In this document: positions 1 through 7,421 of the stretch, piece after piece
How the letters are laid out: every line of letters starts with the position of its first letter
How positions within the stretch are numbered: the first letter of the stretch is position 1
From: a virus
Length of the DNA stretch: 33,970 nt
Direction: 5' to 3' (one strand)
IMG/VR virus record: IMGVR_UViG_3300037337_000084
Location: 1 to 33,970 of that record
Notes under the pieces: generated by a model
The model's input: the letters and a program-made list of their open reading frames with translations, nothing else
Databases searched by the model: none
What the model was told of the DNA's origin: nothing
Program-made: the position numbers and the translations under genes

Positions 1-397
1 CAGGAATGTCCGTTTCTTTAACTGTCAAAACCATGCTTTCTGACAAAATTCTTGATGCTAGTATTGACGTTTCGATGCTATCAAGATCAACGCCAATTTC
101 AGCAGCAGCAGCTAAAAAGTCTCTGTCGGCAATACGAAAATTGGCTTCGTATATTTTCCGGAACAACCTTGCGTTTGCCGCAGCATACGTGCGCCGGATG
201 TCCCGCAAGGTTTGAATGTAATCCGTCGTGTCGCCAATGAATCTGACGGTACGTAAGGTATCGGGCCTTTCAGTTCCGTTGTCGGCTGTCGTAATTTCCT
301 CAAGAAAATACGAACCATCGACTTGCAAAATGGTAGTTTGGGCGCGAACGCCGGTGCAAAGGAAGAGGAGGAAGAGAATGGTTTTGAGTAGTTTCAT
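1..397 (-). CDS. Exported appendage-region protein, C-terminus cut off by window edge
   Basis: Open from an ATG at 397 to the left edge, 132 codons without a stop. The first 20 residues (MKLLKTILFLLFLCTGVRAQ) form a classical Sec signal peptide: two lysines, a hydrophobic core, and a VRA-Q cleavage site of the kind common in Bacteroidota. The mature part is mixed alpha/beta with a helical stretch around residues 60-110 (many Ala, Arg, Asp); no family was recognised. Its ATG overlaps the stop of the upstream 702-residue gene (TAATG), so it is translationally coupled to the tail-appendage genes. Inferred role: part of, or associated with, the tail appendages, or an envelope-located phage protein. 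Confidence is high that it is a gene, low on function. Confidence 0.75.
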   Translation of the reverse strand, partial: MKLLKTILFLLFLCTGVRAQTTILQVDGSYFLEEITTADNGTERPDTLRTVRFIGDTTDYIQTLRDIRRTYAAANARLFRKIYEANFRIADRDFLAAAAEIGVDLDSIETSILASRILSESMVLTVKETDIP

Positions 398-2505
398 TAG
401 TTTATTTTTGTAAATGTTAAATGACATCCTTTTGCGTAGGTTGTATGACCTACGCCGTTCGTGCCTGTCGTTATGTTGACCGTTGTAGGAGCTGAAAACT
501 CCATCACACCGGTGTAGTCAAGTGCAACGTTTGTGTCTATCACGTTTCCTGCCGCGTTCAAATAGTTTATGGTTGTCCAATCGGACGTGACCGAAAATTG
601 ATCCTGCCTTGTAAAGTAGCTATTTGCATTTACAAGGTTTGAAGCTACAATTGCCCAACCTACGCCGCCCCCCGCAATAGTAGCACGAAACACCAAATGC
701 AGGTAAACCTTATACGTTCCTGCAAAAGGTATATCTGTTCGCAGTTGGCTATCAAAGCTGCCAGACGTTCGCAAAATGTCGGCGGTTCTCATGCTCGATC
801 GCTGTACAAAGTCTTGCTCCGTGACGATCTTGTAAGTTCTTGCATCGCCAGACGTGTTAACAGGTCGATCTTCCTCAGTATGTAAGTAAAGCCGGTTTCG
901 GTCTTCCCCGTCTACGACTTCGTTTTGTTTCCAAAACACTTTCATTCCTCTGTCCGTATTGGCAAAATTCGTAGCGTTCGGCAACTTCGGCATATCAAGG
1001 TGGTTGCTGAATAGCCAGACTGCGTAGTTGCCCCCAAAGTCGCCCGTAAAAGTCACAGACTCGGAAGTCAACCTAATTGACTCATCGCTAGCGGCCGTGC
1101 GCTGGATAAAGTTACCGCCCATGATTAAATTTTGGGTGGCGATGTGGTTGCCTAGATTGTCGCTAGGTATAGTCACACTTCCACCGCTTTGACTTAGTGT
1201 TAGCTGATCGCCTGAGATACTTAGCTCTTGATCACCTGTATTGATTGTCTCGATGACATCGTAAACCGTCCCAATTCCTTGCAAGTCAGTCGTCTCATAT
1301 ATGTCAGCCTCTACTCCACTCATGCTGCCCGCTTGATTTCCTCTTACAACCATCCAAAGCATACACATTTGCGAACCTGATGCCCAGAAGTCGGTGCCGT
1401 CGCCGAATATAAAATACATAAACGTCCCATCGTAAGACAATTTAACTTGGTTAGAACCAAACGAGCCTGTTATATTGACTTTTCTTCCCTCGCCATTAAC
1501 ACTTGCAAGAAGGTTCACATGTATTTTTGCAACCTTATTGTTAGTTATAAAATAGTTATTGATTTCAAACTCTGCGTTTACAGTATTGTTCGCAGGAACA
1601 GCTATTTTGAAAATCTGGTAACCAGTTATTCTAACCAATTGCTCACACCTAACTGGTGTGTAGAACTTTGTCAAAGGATCGGAGCCACTTGTCCCTATAC
1701 TGCTAAATGGGCTGTGGTCTTCTAGCCCTCCAATGATTTGCGCTACAACTCCTGCTAAGGTAGGCCGAATCTCCCACGTAAATCCCCTCATAAGATCAAC
1801 GATGGGGCCAGCCTCAAACTCTGCATATAGACGTTTTACATTTATGTACCGATAGGTACTCCAATTCCTGCTGGTGCCAACTAAAAGGGCAGGTGTCACC
1901 CCATCCACAAGAACTGGAGTTATACTTCCTTCCAGAACTCCTCCTACCTCTTTGCTGACTTGGAAGAATATCTTATTGCTACCGAGCCAAAGAAATGAGG
2001 TTGAAGCGTCGAAGTTTCTCAATCCGTTGTCATATCCATAGCCTTCAACGTCCATTTTCAGACGTACATTACTGCTAGGAATATTACTTGGTAGTTTTAT
2101 CAATAGGTAACCGGTCCCGGATGGGGCAAAATTGAAGAGGTTTTCTCCTACAAATTTGTTTCCTGGATATTTTTTCACTATTACGGTGTTGTCTTGCACC
2201 TCAAACCGCTCTCCATCAAAATCTGCATCGTTTCCGTTTTTTGTTATCGGACCTGCGCTTGAAAGGTCAACTGTGTTACCGCCACTAATCGTCATAATGT
2301 CTGAGGTGGAGTTAAAGTTTAGCGTTTGGTCATCACCCGCATCGTCAGCAAATACCAGCCCCGCCCCACCTTGCGACTTAACAACCTGCCCGAACTGGCC
2401 AGTATCTTCAATCTGATGCAGCCGAAACCCGCCGACTGCCGCCATCGAAAGTAAAAGAACCACAGCCAGTATTACCCAGCCGGCTTTATTGCTTATCTTA
2501 ATCAT
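397..2505 (-). CDS. Large tail-appendage-like protein with N-terminal membrane anchor
   Basis: A 702-residue protein. Residues about 7-27 form one hydrophobic segment after a short basic start (MIKISNKAGW), read as a signal anchor or uncleaved signal. The rest is rich in Gly, Ser, Thr, Asn and beta-forming residues, as in phage fibre or adhesin proteins; a segment near residue 460 resembles the repetitive, low-complexity shafts of receptor-binding proteins. The last third, around residues 570-700, could be a trimeric receptor-binding tip. No catalytic motif was seen. Start is ATG at 2505, overlapping the upstream stop as ATGA; its TAA overlaps the next gene as TAATG. It lies after the capsid and tail genes, where host-recognition proteins usually are. 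Function as a fibre is inferred from position and composition only. The membrane segment is odd for a virion protein. Confidence 0.7.
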   Translation of the reverse strand: MIKISNKAGWVILAVVLLLSMAAVGGFRLHQIEDTGQFGQVVKSQGGAGLVFADDAGDDQTLNFNSTSDIMTISGGNTVDLSSAGPITKNGNDADFDGERFEVQDNTVIVKKYPGNKFVGENLFNFAPSGTGYLLIKLPSNIPSSNVRLKMDVEGYGYDNGLRNFDASTSFLWLGSNKIFFQVSKEVGGVLEGSITPVLVDGVTPALLVGTSRNWSTYRYINVKRLYAEFEAGPIVDLMRGFTWEIRPTLAGVVAQIIGGLEDHSPFSSIGTSGSDPLTKFYTPVRCEQLVRITGYQIFKIAVPANNTVNAEFEINNYFITNNKVAKIHVNLLASVNGEGRKVNITGSFGSNQVKLSYDGTFMYFIFGDGTDFWASGSQMCMLWMVVRGNQAGSMSGVEADIYETTDLQGIGTVYDVIETINTGDQELSISGDQLTLSQSGGSVTIPSDNLGNHIATQNLIMGGNFIQRTAASDESIRLTSESVTFTGDFGGNYAVWLFSNHLDMPKLPNATNFANTDRGMKVFWKQNEVVDGEDRNRLYLHTEEDRPVNTSGDARTYKIVTEQDFVQRSSMRTADILRTSGSFDSQLRTDIPFAGTYKVYLHLVFRATIAGGGVGWAIVASNLVNANSYFTRQDQFSVTSDWTTINYLNAAGNVIDTNVALDYTGVMEFSAPTTVNITTGTNGVGHTTYAKGCHLTFTKIN

Positions 2506-3260
2506 TTTATAGGATATTTGTAATAAATAACTTCACCAGCCTGAAAAGCGGGTTCACCAGTCGATGGTGATATGCGGTTTATTCCGTCGATGTAAAAATA
2601 AGCGGATCCTTGTGTTTTACTAGCTTGTTCAAGTTTTCCGTTTCTCATAAATTGTGACATTAGTGTCAAATCTGGGTTTGCAGGAAGCTGTACGAAAGTC
2701 TGGCCAGCCACCGTCAAAAATCCCGTGTGATAAGCGTCCAAAACGCTAAACATCCCTCCTCCGTTTGTGCCCGTTACAGTATTTATATTGGCTGGCCTAG
2801 TAAAGACGTTTATCTCGTTGGTTGGCGATGCGTCTGCATCGTTCACATTATCTTGAAATGAAATGACAATATCGGGCAAGCCTTCTGTACGTGTTAAGGT
2901 TATTGTCTTAGTAGTCGTTCCGCTGATGGATGCACCGCTAACCACGCCATCCGCGCCCGATCCAGCAAGATCGGTGAAGGTCGCTGTAAGGGTAGAAAGA
3001 CCATTGTTGCGGGTGATCGCCACAGTCTTTGTAGTCGTGCCAGTTATCGTTAGACCAGTTGCAAAACTGTTTTGTAGCCCATCTATCTGAGCTTTAAGGT
3101 CAATAACGTTGGCCCTTACGTTCGTGCCGGCCACCCCCGTGACAACTGGCGTAACACCAATATCCGTAGAAAAATACGGGGTAATCTGGTGGTGCTGAAA
3201 TTGCTGCGCAGTCGCAACAAATGAGATAAGTAGACTTAGTACTATAAGTAAATGCTTCAT
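2502..3260 (-). CDS. Secreted tail-fibre-like protein with tandem beta repeats
   Basis: A 252-residue protein with a clear signal peptide (MKHLLIVLSLLISFVATAQ, cleavage before the next Gln). Two imperfect copies of a repeat of about 40 residues lie between residues about 65 and 140; each contains GTTTKT followed by a TR-G-L motif and a beta-strand run ending in F-D. Such GTTTKT-type repeats are common in Bacteroidota phage and adhesin-like proteins. The C-terminus, after about residue 165, reads like a small beta domain ending in VIYYKYPIK. It overlaps the next gene by ATGA and follows the previous one after 4 bases, so it belongs to one appendage operon. Fibre or fibre-accessory function is inferred; no homolog can be named. 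Confidence 0.72.
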   Translation of the reverse strand: MKHLLIVLSLLISFVATAQQFQHHQITPYFSTDIGVTPVVTGVAGTNVRANVIDLKAQIDGLQNSFATGLTITGTTTKTVAITRNNGLSTLTATFTDLAGSGADGVVSGASISGTTTKTITLTRTEGLPDIVISFQDNVNDADASPTNEINVFTRPANINTVTGTNGGGMFSVLDAYHTGFLTVAGQTFVQLPANPDLTLMSQFMRNGKLEQASKTQGSAYFYIDGINRISPSTGEPAFQAGEVIYYKYPIK

Positions 3261-3264
3261 GTTG

Positions 3265-4365
3265 TTATTGTTTATAGATTAAAAGTTGGATTTCCTCACC
3301 TATCACAAAAACTGGTATGAAATTGTACGTTGTCCCTGATCGGGTGTAGCCCCCACCCAGCGTAAGTATTTGCCCGTTCCGGGTGATCTGCTCTGGTCTG
3401 TCTGTATTGATTTGGAAAGGTGCTACTATCGAGCTTTGCCCCGCTGTGGCGGTGACCTGTACGAGCGTCGCCCCCATCTCCAAAATAGTAACTAACACAC
3501 GTGCGCGGGTAGCGATTTCAAGAGTGTCAACTTTAGCTGGTGCCGCCTCCGTTCCTTCCCCTGTCAATCCATAACCTAAGATAAAACTTCCGCTCGGACC
3601 GGCCGGACCGGTCAATCCTATTAGTGAAATACTGCCTGTCCAACCAGAAAGGTTTTTAGGGCCGTAAAGTCTTCGCGCATCAAGGTCAAAATAGAAGTCG
3701 CCGACTACACCTAAATTGGTGTTTGGAACGCCAAAGCCGCTTAGAATAAGCGTTCCGTTTTCTCCATCTTCACCGGGTGGTCCTGCATTTCGTTCCACCC
3801 AAAAAGAGGAAGCGCGAAAGAGTATTCCTGTTTCGCCAAATAATGCCAGATCCCCTTCTTTGGGTTCTGTGATTGTTGTAGTGTCTTGTTTTGCAGCAAT
3901 GAGGCTTACCGTCCCGCCTCCACGATTTGTAGCGACTACCGTGTTGTGGATTATTATTTTTGCTTGTAAAAATTGGCTGATCCTTCCGGGATTTGCCGGC
4001 ATAACTGGAATGTAACCCGGTTCTTTGTACTGCCATACTACACCGCCACCAATAGGTGATCTATGTGGAGCCAAACCATCCTGTTGTAGCACTATCACGC
4101 AAAAGTCACGTCCGCTGTTTGCTACCGACGTAACCGTGTAAATGTCCGCTTTTGCGTCAATAAATTTATCCCCAGACTTTATGCTGTCTCCGATAAGACC
4201 ACTCCGGTAAACATCGTAAACGTCTAGCAGTACGCCGGAGTAAGCACCTAATCCAGACGCTGTAAACGTACCGCTTGAAGCGGTTGCCCCTTTCATTGTT
4301 AGCGATTGCGCTAACATCATTTCGCCAAAAAAGCTTAAACAGCAAAGAATTACGTATTTTATCAT
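3265..4365 (-). CDS. Secreted tail-fibre-like protein with short collagen-like segments
   Basis: A 366-residue protein. It begins with a signal-like hydrophobic segment (MIKYVILCCLSFFGEMMLAQ). Around residue 195 there is a collagen-like GPPGEDGENG stretch, and around residue 250 GLTGPAGPSG; between them is a G-DFYFD-RRLYGPK pattern often seen in phage fibre proteins beside collagen-like triplets. Short Gly-X-Y runs usually mark trimeric fibre shafts. The C-terminal about 90 residues are beta-rich. Its ATG overlaps the stop of the upstream fibre gene (ATGA). Family knowledge and position support a fibre or appendage role. The export signal is unusual for a virion protein and is shared with its downstream neighbours. 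Confidence 0.75.
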   Translation of the reverse strand: MIKYVILCCLSFFGEMMLAQSLTMKGATASSGTFTASGLGAYSGVLLDVYDVYRSGLIGDSIKSGDKFIDAKADIYTVTSVANSGRDFCVIVLQQDGLAPHRSPIGGGVVWQYKEPGYIPVMPANPGRISQFLQAKIIIHNTVVATNRGGGTVSLIAAKQDTTTITEPKEGDLALFGETGILFRASSFWVERNAGPPGEDGENGTLILSGFGVPNTNLGVVGDFYFDLDARRLYGPKNLSGWTGSISLIGLTGPAGPSGSFILGYGLTGEGTEAAPAKVDTLEIATRARVLVTILEMGATLVQVTATAGQSSIVAPFQINTDRPEQITRNGQILTLGGGYTRSGTTYNFIPVFVIGEEIQLLIYKQ

Positions 4366-5381
4366 CGTGAGAAAGTAATTTCATAACCTCCGGTAATTGT
4401 TGAAATGCCCGTGAACGTGTCGGTTACCTCGTTTGAAGCTCCGTAGGAACGTGCGTGTATGATCCCATAATCTGCTTCGGGCAGCTCAATTCTTCTACCG
4501 TTTTGCAAATTGAAAATTGTGACGTTTGTACGATCTCTAAAAACTTGCTGCCCAGCCGCGTCAACTTTAGCGTTAATTCGGGTCAAAGCGAAGTTTGCAA
4601 AACTAGCAGCAGTAGCTATTACTGCGCTGATTGTTCCAACAGTAACCGTTGCAGTATTTGCAACAGTTATTATGCCACCGCTCCCGCTAACAACTGGCTC
4701 AATATCACCCTGCCAAGAAACATCTAGTAAGACGCCGCCTACTGTAAATATCTTTCTACCAATCGCTCCTACAACTCCTCCGTTACCGCCCTCTGACGGT
4801 AGATCTTTAATAGCCGTAGCGGATAACCGCGCCGCTCCTTCCAACGTTAGCAGCGCGTCTCTTACGGCCTGTGGCGTTGAATAACCTGATGTAGGCAAGC
4901 CTTTAATGGCCGTCGCTGGCAACCGGTTTTCTAACAATAAGGAAACAAGCGAATCACGGATCTCACCGGGTGACATAGCAGCGTCTCCACCTTCATTGCT
5001 TCCCGCTGCAATCATGTCTTGTACGTCCTTTGGAGAAAAGGTGCGTAGCTCCGATTCAGTTCCTGCTGCCTTTTCTGGCTCAGTAACTTGGGCTACGATT
5101 GATGCATAGAAAGAAGCGATTGAAGCAGCGTTAGGGTTTACTTGCGCTCCTACTTCAAGGTTGGCCAGTTTTGTTTGCTCTGCATCGTCAAAATTGTTTG
5201 TGTCAGGGTTGGCCTCGTACAACGTCCTAACAATTTGCGCTGTTAATTCTACTACCGTAGTCACAAAAAGGGTTCCAACTTCACCTGTTGGTTGTACTAC
5301 CTCATAAATTTCAACAGTTTTTGCATTCCCGTCCTTTGCGGTGGTCTTCGTCTTTGCAGTTGTTTGTTTAAGTTTTGCCAT
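4362..5381 (-). CDS. Tail fibre protein
   Basis: About 339 residues from the ATG at 5381 (MAKLKQ); a GTG one codon earlier is possible but less likely. The N-terminus is Lys/Thr-rich and has no signal peptide, unlike the next four genes. Recognisable fibre motifs follow: F-DAEQTKLANLEVGAQVNP near residues 65-83, a TESELRTFSPKDV motif near 110-122, and two copies of a RL-ATAIK-LP motif near 155 and 190. Similar motifs recur in tail fibres of many phages and in Bacteroidota prophages. The C-terminal about 100 residues are beta-rich. The gene follows directly after the frameshift extension of the preceding gene (TAG at 5386-5384, ATG at 5381), which fits one late operon. Confidence 0.8.
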   Translation of the reverse strand: MAKLKQTTAKTKTTAKDGNAKTVEIYEVVQPTGEVGTLFVTTVVELTAQIVRTLYEANPDTNNFDDAEQTKLANLEVGAQVNPNAASIASFYASIVAQVTEPEKAAGTESELRTFSPKDVQDMIAAGSNEGGDAAMSPGEIRDSLVSLLLENRLPATAIKGLPTSGYSTPQAVRDALLTLEGAARLSATAIKDLPSEGGNGGVVGAIGRKIFTVGGVLLDVSWQGDIEPVVSGSGGIITVANTATVTVGTISAVIATAASFANFALTRINAKVDAAGQQVFRDRTNVTIFNLQNGRRIELPEADYGIIHARSYGASNEVTDTFTGISTITGGYEITFSR

Positions 5382-5383
5382 CA

Positions 5384-5539
5384 CTAAGGATCAAAAGGTT
5401 TTGCTTTAGGCTTTTTCGTTGTCGCCCCAACAGACCCGGAATTAAACCCAAAAGCTTCGGGTTCACCGGCTTCGGCTCCAAAAGCGATGTCTCCATCTAC
5501 CTCTGGGCCAAATGCGGATAGTTCGTTGGAGCTTACACT
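5384..5539 (-). CDS. 51-residue C-terminal extension made by -1 frameshift
   Basis: This reading frame lies -1 to the gene at 5533-6102 and has no ATG, GTG or TTG start of its own; the nearest upstream stop in this frame is a TGA inside the 189-residue gene. It continues as SVSSNELSAFG and so on for 51 codons to TAG at 5386-5384, one base from the next gene. Three AFG-containing units (SAFG, IAFG, EAFG) and a Lys/Pro-rich end suggest real coding rather than chance. If ribosomes slip at the CCCTTTA heptamer, the fusion is 188 + 51 = 239 residues. Without it, about 150 bases would be non-coding in an otherwise fully packed operon. The function of the extension is unknown; tail and capsid proteins of some phages carry such minor extended forms. 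Confidence 0.62.
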   Translation of the reverse strand, partial: SVSSNELSAFGPEVDGDIAFGAEAGEPEAFGFNSGSVGATTKKPKAKPFDP

Positions 5540-5545
5540 AAAGGG
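5475..5545 (-). promoter_or_regulatory. Programmed -1 ribosomal frameshift site (tail-tube-like gene)
   Basis: The heptamer CCCTTTA (5545-5539) lies in phase as C CCT TTA, the X XXY YYZ form, two codons before the zero-frame TAA. After a 6-base spacer comes GCTCCAA (5532-5526), which can pair perfectly with TTGGAGC (5481-5475) across a 44-base loop. Slippery heptamer, short spacer and stem are the usual parts of a bacterial or phage -1 site. The stem energy and any pseudoknot were not computed. Confidence 0.6.
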
Positions 5546-6102
5546 AGGCTGGCAATTGGGACTGTGGCAAATAAGGGCGCGTAAAGCTGTTGTCCAATAA
5601 GGTCCAACTCGTCACGAGCATCTGCTCCTCCGATTTGTCCGCTCCCGTCAAGGTGGCGACCTACGCGCACCAGTTCAACGGGTTCAGAAAACTTGACACC
5701 GTTCCACTCTACCCCTATGACACGTTGTGTATTGTCGTTAAGGTAAATATGGATCAAAATGTCACAGCATTGAATAGCTGCCTGTAAAGAGTTGCGACGT
5801 GCAAAACTTTTGCCTTTCAGGATTGCTTGGAAAATAATTTCGTAAAAACCATTTGCATCGGTATAGGTAAAGTCTGCAAAAGCTGACTTTTTGTCGAACT
5901 GGATTTGTGCGAAAGTTGCACTATTCAGCATAGTGTAGCCTAAAACTTGTTGATTGCTCGCATCAAATTTTAGCGCGTCTGCGGCCATTGCCGTAAAATC
6001 CACGTTTGTGCGACGTGTCCAATACGCTTCAAATACGCCTTTATGTTTTGAACAGCCCAGTTGGTTCACCAACGATTCAAGGGCGCATACAATTTGTGGC
6101 AT
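5533..6102 (-). CDS. Probable major tail (tube-like) protein, zero-frame form
   Basis: A 189-residue protein from ATG at 6102, next after the major capsid gene. It is a compact mixed protein with phrases such as VDFTAMAADALKFD, FADFTYTDANGFYEIIF and GVEWNGVKF; there is no signal peptide or membrane segment. These suggest a self-assembling virion protein, but no named domain was recognised. Position after the capsid protein, size and a -1 frameshift near its stop favour a tail tube, decoration or neck protein; frameshifted minor forms are known for such proteins in, for example, Listeria phage PSA. The zero-frame ends ...LPLV at 5533. Two Cys pairs (near residues 6/18 and 117-118) are noted without assigned meaning. 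Gene certain; function moderate to low. Confidence 0.7.
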   Translation of the reverse strand: MPQIVCALESLVNQLGCSKHKGVFEAYWTRRTNVDFTAMAADALKFDASNQQVLGYTMLNSATFAQIQFDKKSAFADFTYTDANGFYEIIFQAILKGKSFARRNSLQAAIQCCDILIHIYLNDNTQRVIGVEWNGVKFSEPVELVRVGRHLDGSGQIGGADARDELDLIGQQLYAPLFATVPIASLPLV

Positions 6103-6119
6103 GGTAGAATAGATTTAAG

Positions 6120-6149
6120 TTTTAAAGGGCTTGACTAAAAGCCAAGCCC
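6120..6149 (-). terminator. Hairpin with weak T tract between capsid gene and next gene
   Basis: On the minus strand GGGCTTGGC (6149-6141) pairs with GTCAAGCCC (6135-6127), nine pairs including one G-U, with a five-base loop, followed by TTTAAAA. It starts 14 bases after the capsid stop and ends about 24 bases before the next ATG. It could be a partial terminator or a 3' mRNA-stabilising hairpin that lets capsid protein exceed downstream products. The T tract is weak. Confidence 0.5.
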
Positions 6150-6163
6150 CATTAAAGTTTCGG

Positions 6164-7369
6164 TTAGGATGGTGTAGCGTACAAATAGCCGCCGGTGATG
6201 TAGTCCACATCGTTAATCGCTGAGGACATTAAAGAATGTGCCAGCATCTTGTACATTCCGTAGTCTTCGGCATCTTGTGACTGCTGGATCATGATTGCCA
6301 CGTTACCATCCCGGCTTCGTGGAATGTTGGCAAAGTTGCCACCCAATTGGACGTTACCTGAGACGGTAAGGTAAGCAAAATGGGAAGTGCCGGGAAGGTA
6401 CTGGTCATAGACGCCGGTTTGATTAACCGGGATAATTGCCGTTTTGTCAATGTAGTACACCTGAATCGGTGTTTGTCCGGGTGCACTAGGAAACTCACGA
6501 ACCGTGATCCGTGGGTCGTTTTGCACCGCTTGGTTCTTTTGCGCCAGCATCTGGTTGTAAATAGCGCGGTATTCAGGAAGGGCAACCAGCATCAAAGTTT
6601 GAGCTGCTCCATCAAAACCGGGTATTCCTCCCTCGATAATTGCGTCTTGTAGACGTTGCGGAGCTTGCTCTACTAAGGCATCGTAAACCGTCAAAATGTT
6701 GCCCGTGTACTTCTTTCCATCGTTGCTAATATCCGAACTGGAAATTGGCAAAGTGTCAAGATGTGCAAGACCAGCTTCTTGTGACATAGCACGAAGTAGC
6801 GGGATCCAGCCACGACAAGTTGAGGCCGTTTTTACAAAAGCAGATCGGATGTCGGTAGGGGTTGCTGGATTGAAGACAACGGTGTCAACGTTATGCAGCT
6901 TTCCGGCTACAAGTGTCGCAAGATAGCCACGCGTTGCGTTCTCAACTAGGGACCGGGTCAGCATATTGGTAGCTGCAATTCCTGCTGGCTTGAAGCCAAT
7001 GGCAGGACCGCCTGTACTCCAGTTTAGCCACGTCTTAAAGCTGCTATCCATGTACTCATCGTAGCAAAATTGCTGGTTAACCTTTGCAGGGCAGGGCGTA
7101 ATTGTCCTTTGACCCATGGTTACTTTTCCAACCGGATCCCAAGCACACGATTTGTGAGGTTGCCACACAAGCGAATTGCCATGCATGTAGTGCATCACAA
7201 ACTCGTGCTCATCATTCATGGTCATCCACGAATACATTTGAAACAGACGTTGGTAAACGTCAAAGTTGTCGTAGTATTCCGCTGACACCAAAGCGTTGAG
7301 CTTGGTAGTTTCAAAAAACAACGCTCCACGAAGCGCGTTAAATCGGGGTTCAATAAGAAACTGATCCAT
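6164..7369 (-). CDS. Major capsid protein
   Basis: A 401-residue protein that follows a head-maturation protease gene and precedes a probable tail-tube-like gene. Length and position fit an HK97-fold major capsid protein. The sequence is soluble, mixed alpha/beta, without signal or membrane segments. Residues about 110-150 have many aromatic residues and Cys (SCAWDP, TPCPAK, QQFCYDEY); residues about 245-290 hold an AQTLMLVALPEYRAIYNQML segment like the spine/P-domain helices of capsid proteins; the C-terminus ends in a beta-rich ITGGYLYATP. The start is ATG at 7369 after an A-rich run (AAAAAAAA), typical of Bacteroidota initiation regions and likely a strong start. There is a hairpin just after its stop. 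Assignment is by context and general features rather than a recognised signature. Confidence 0.78.
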   Translation of the reverse strand: MDQFLIEPRFNALRGALFFETTKLNALVSAEYYDNFDVYQRLFQMYSWMTMNDEHEFVMHYMHGNSLVWQPHKSCAWDPVGKVTMGQRTITPCPAKVNQQFCYDEYMDSSFKTWLNWSTGGPAIGFKPAGIAATNMLTRSLVENATRGYLATLVAGKLHNVDTVVFNPATPTDIRSAFVKTASTCRGWIPLLRAMSQEAGLAHLDTLPISSSDISNDGKKYTGNILTVYDALVEQAPQRLQDAIIEGGIPGFDGAAQTLMLVALPEYRAIYNQMLAQKNQAVQNDPRITVREFPSAPGQTPIQVYYIDKTAIIPVNQTGVYDQYLPGTSHFAYLTVSGNVQLGGNFANIPRSRDGNVAIMIQQSQDAEDYGMYKMLAHSLMSSAINDVDYITGGYLYATPS

Positions 7370-7421
7370 TTTTTTTGGTTTTTAAGCTTTGCTTTATTGC
7401 TTTAAGCAAGGTTTTGGTTGG

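Noticed and set aside
4510-4884. Long plus-strand frame opposite the fibre gene
   Set aside because: It is the mirror of Ala/Thr-rich fibre coding sequence; the minus frame has recognisable fibre motifs.
1-5384. Diversity-generating retroelement acting on the fibre genes
   Set aside because: No reverse transcriptase, and no template/variable repeat pair with adenine-specific differences was noticed in the window.
5370-5501. A 43-codon frame with ATG (METSLL start) in the stretch between the tail-tube-like and fibre genes
   Set aside because: It competes with the -1 frame, which has repeated AFG units, a slippery site and a stop fitted to the next gene; composition of the other frame is unlike a phage protein.
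7370-7421. Hairpin near TTGCTTAAAGCAA before the capsid gene
   Set aside because: Only about five pairs with a three-base loop and no T tract; too weak to call a terminator.
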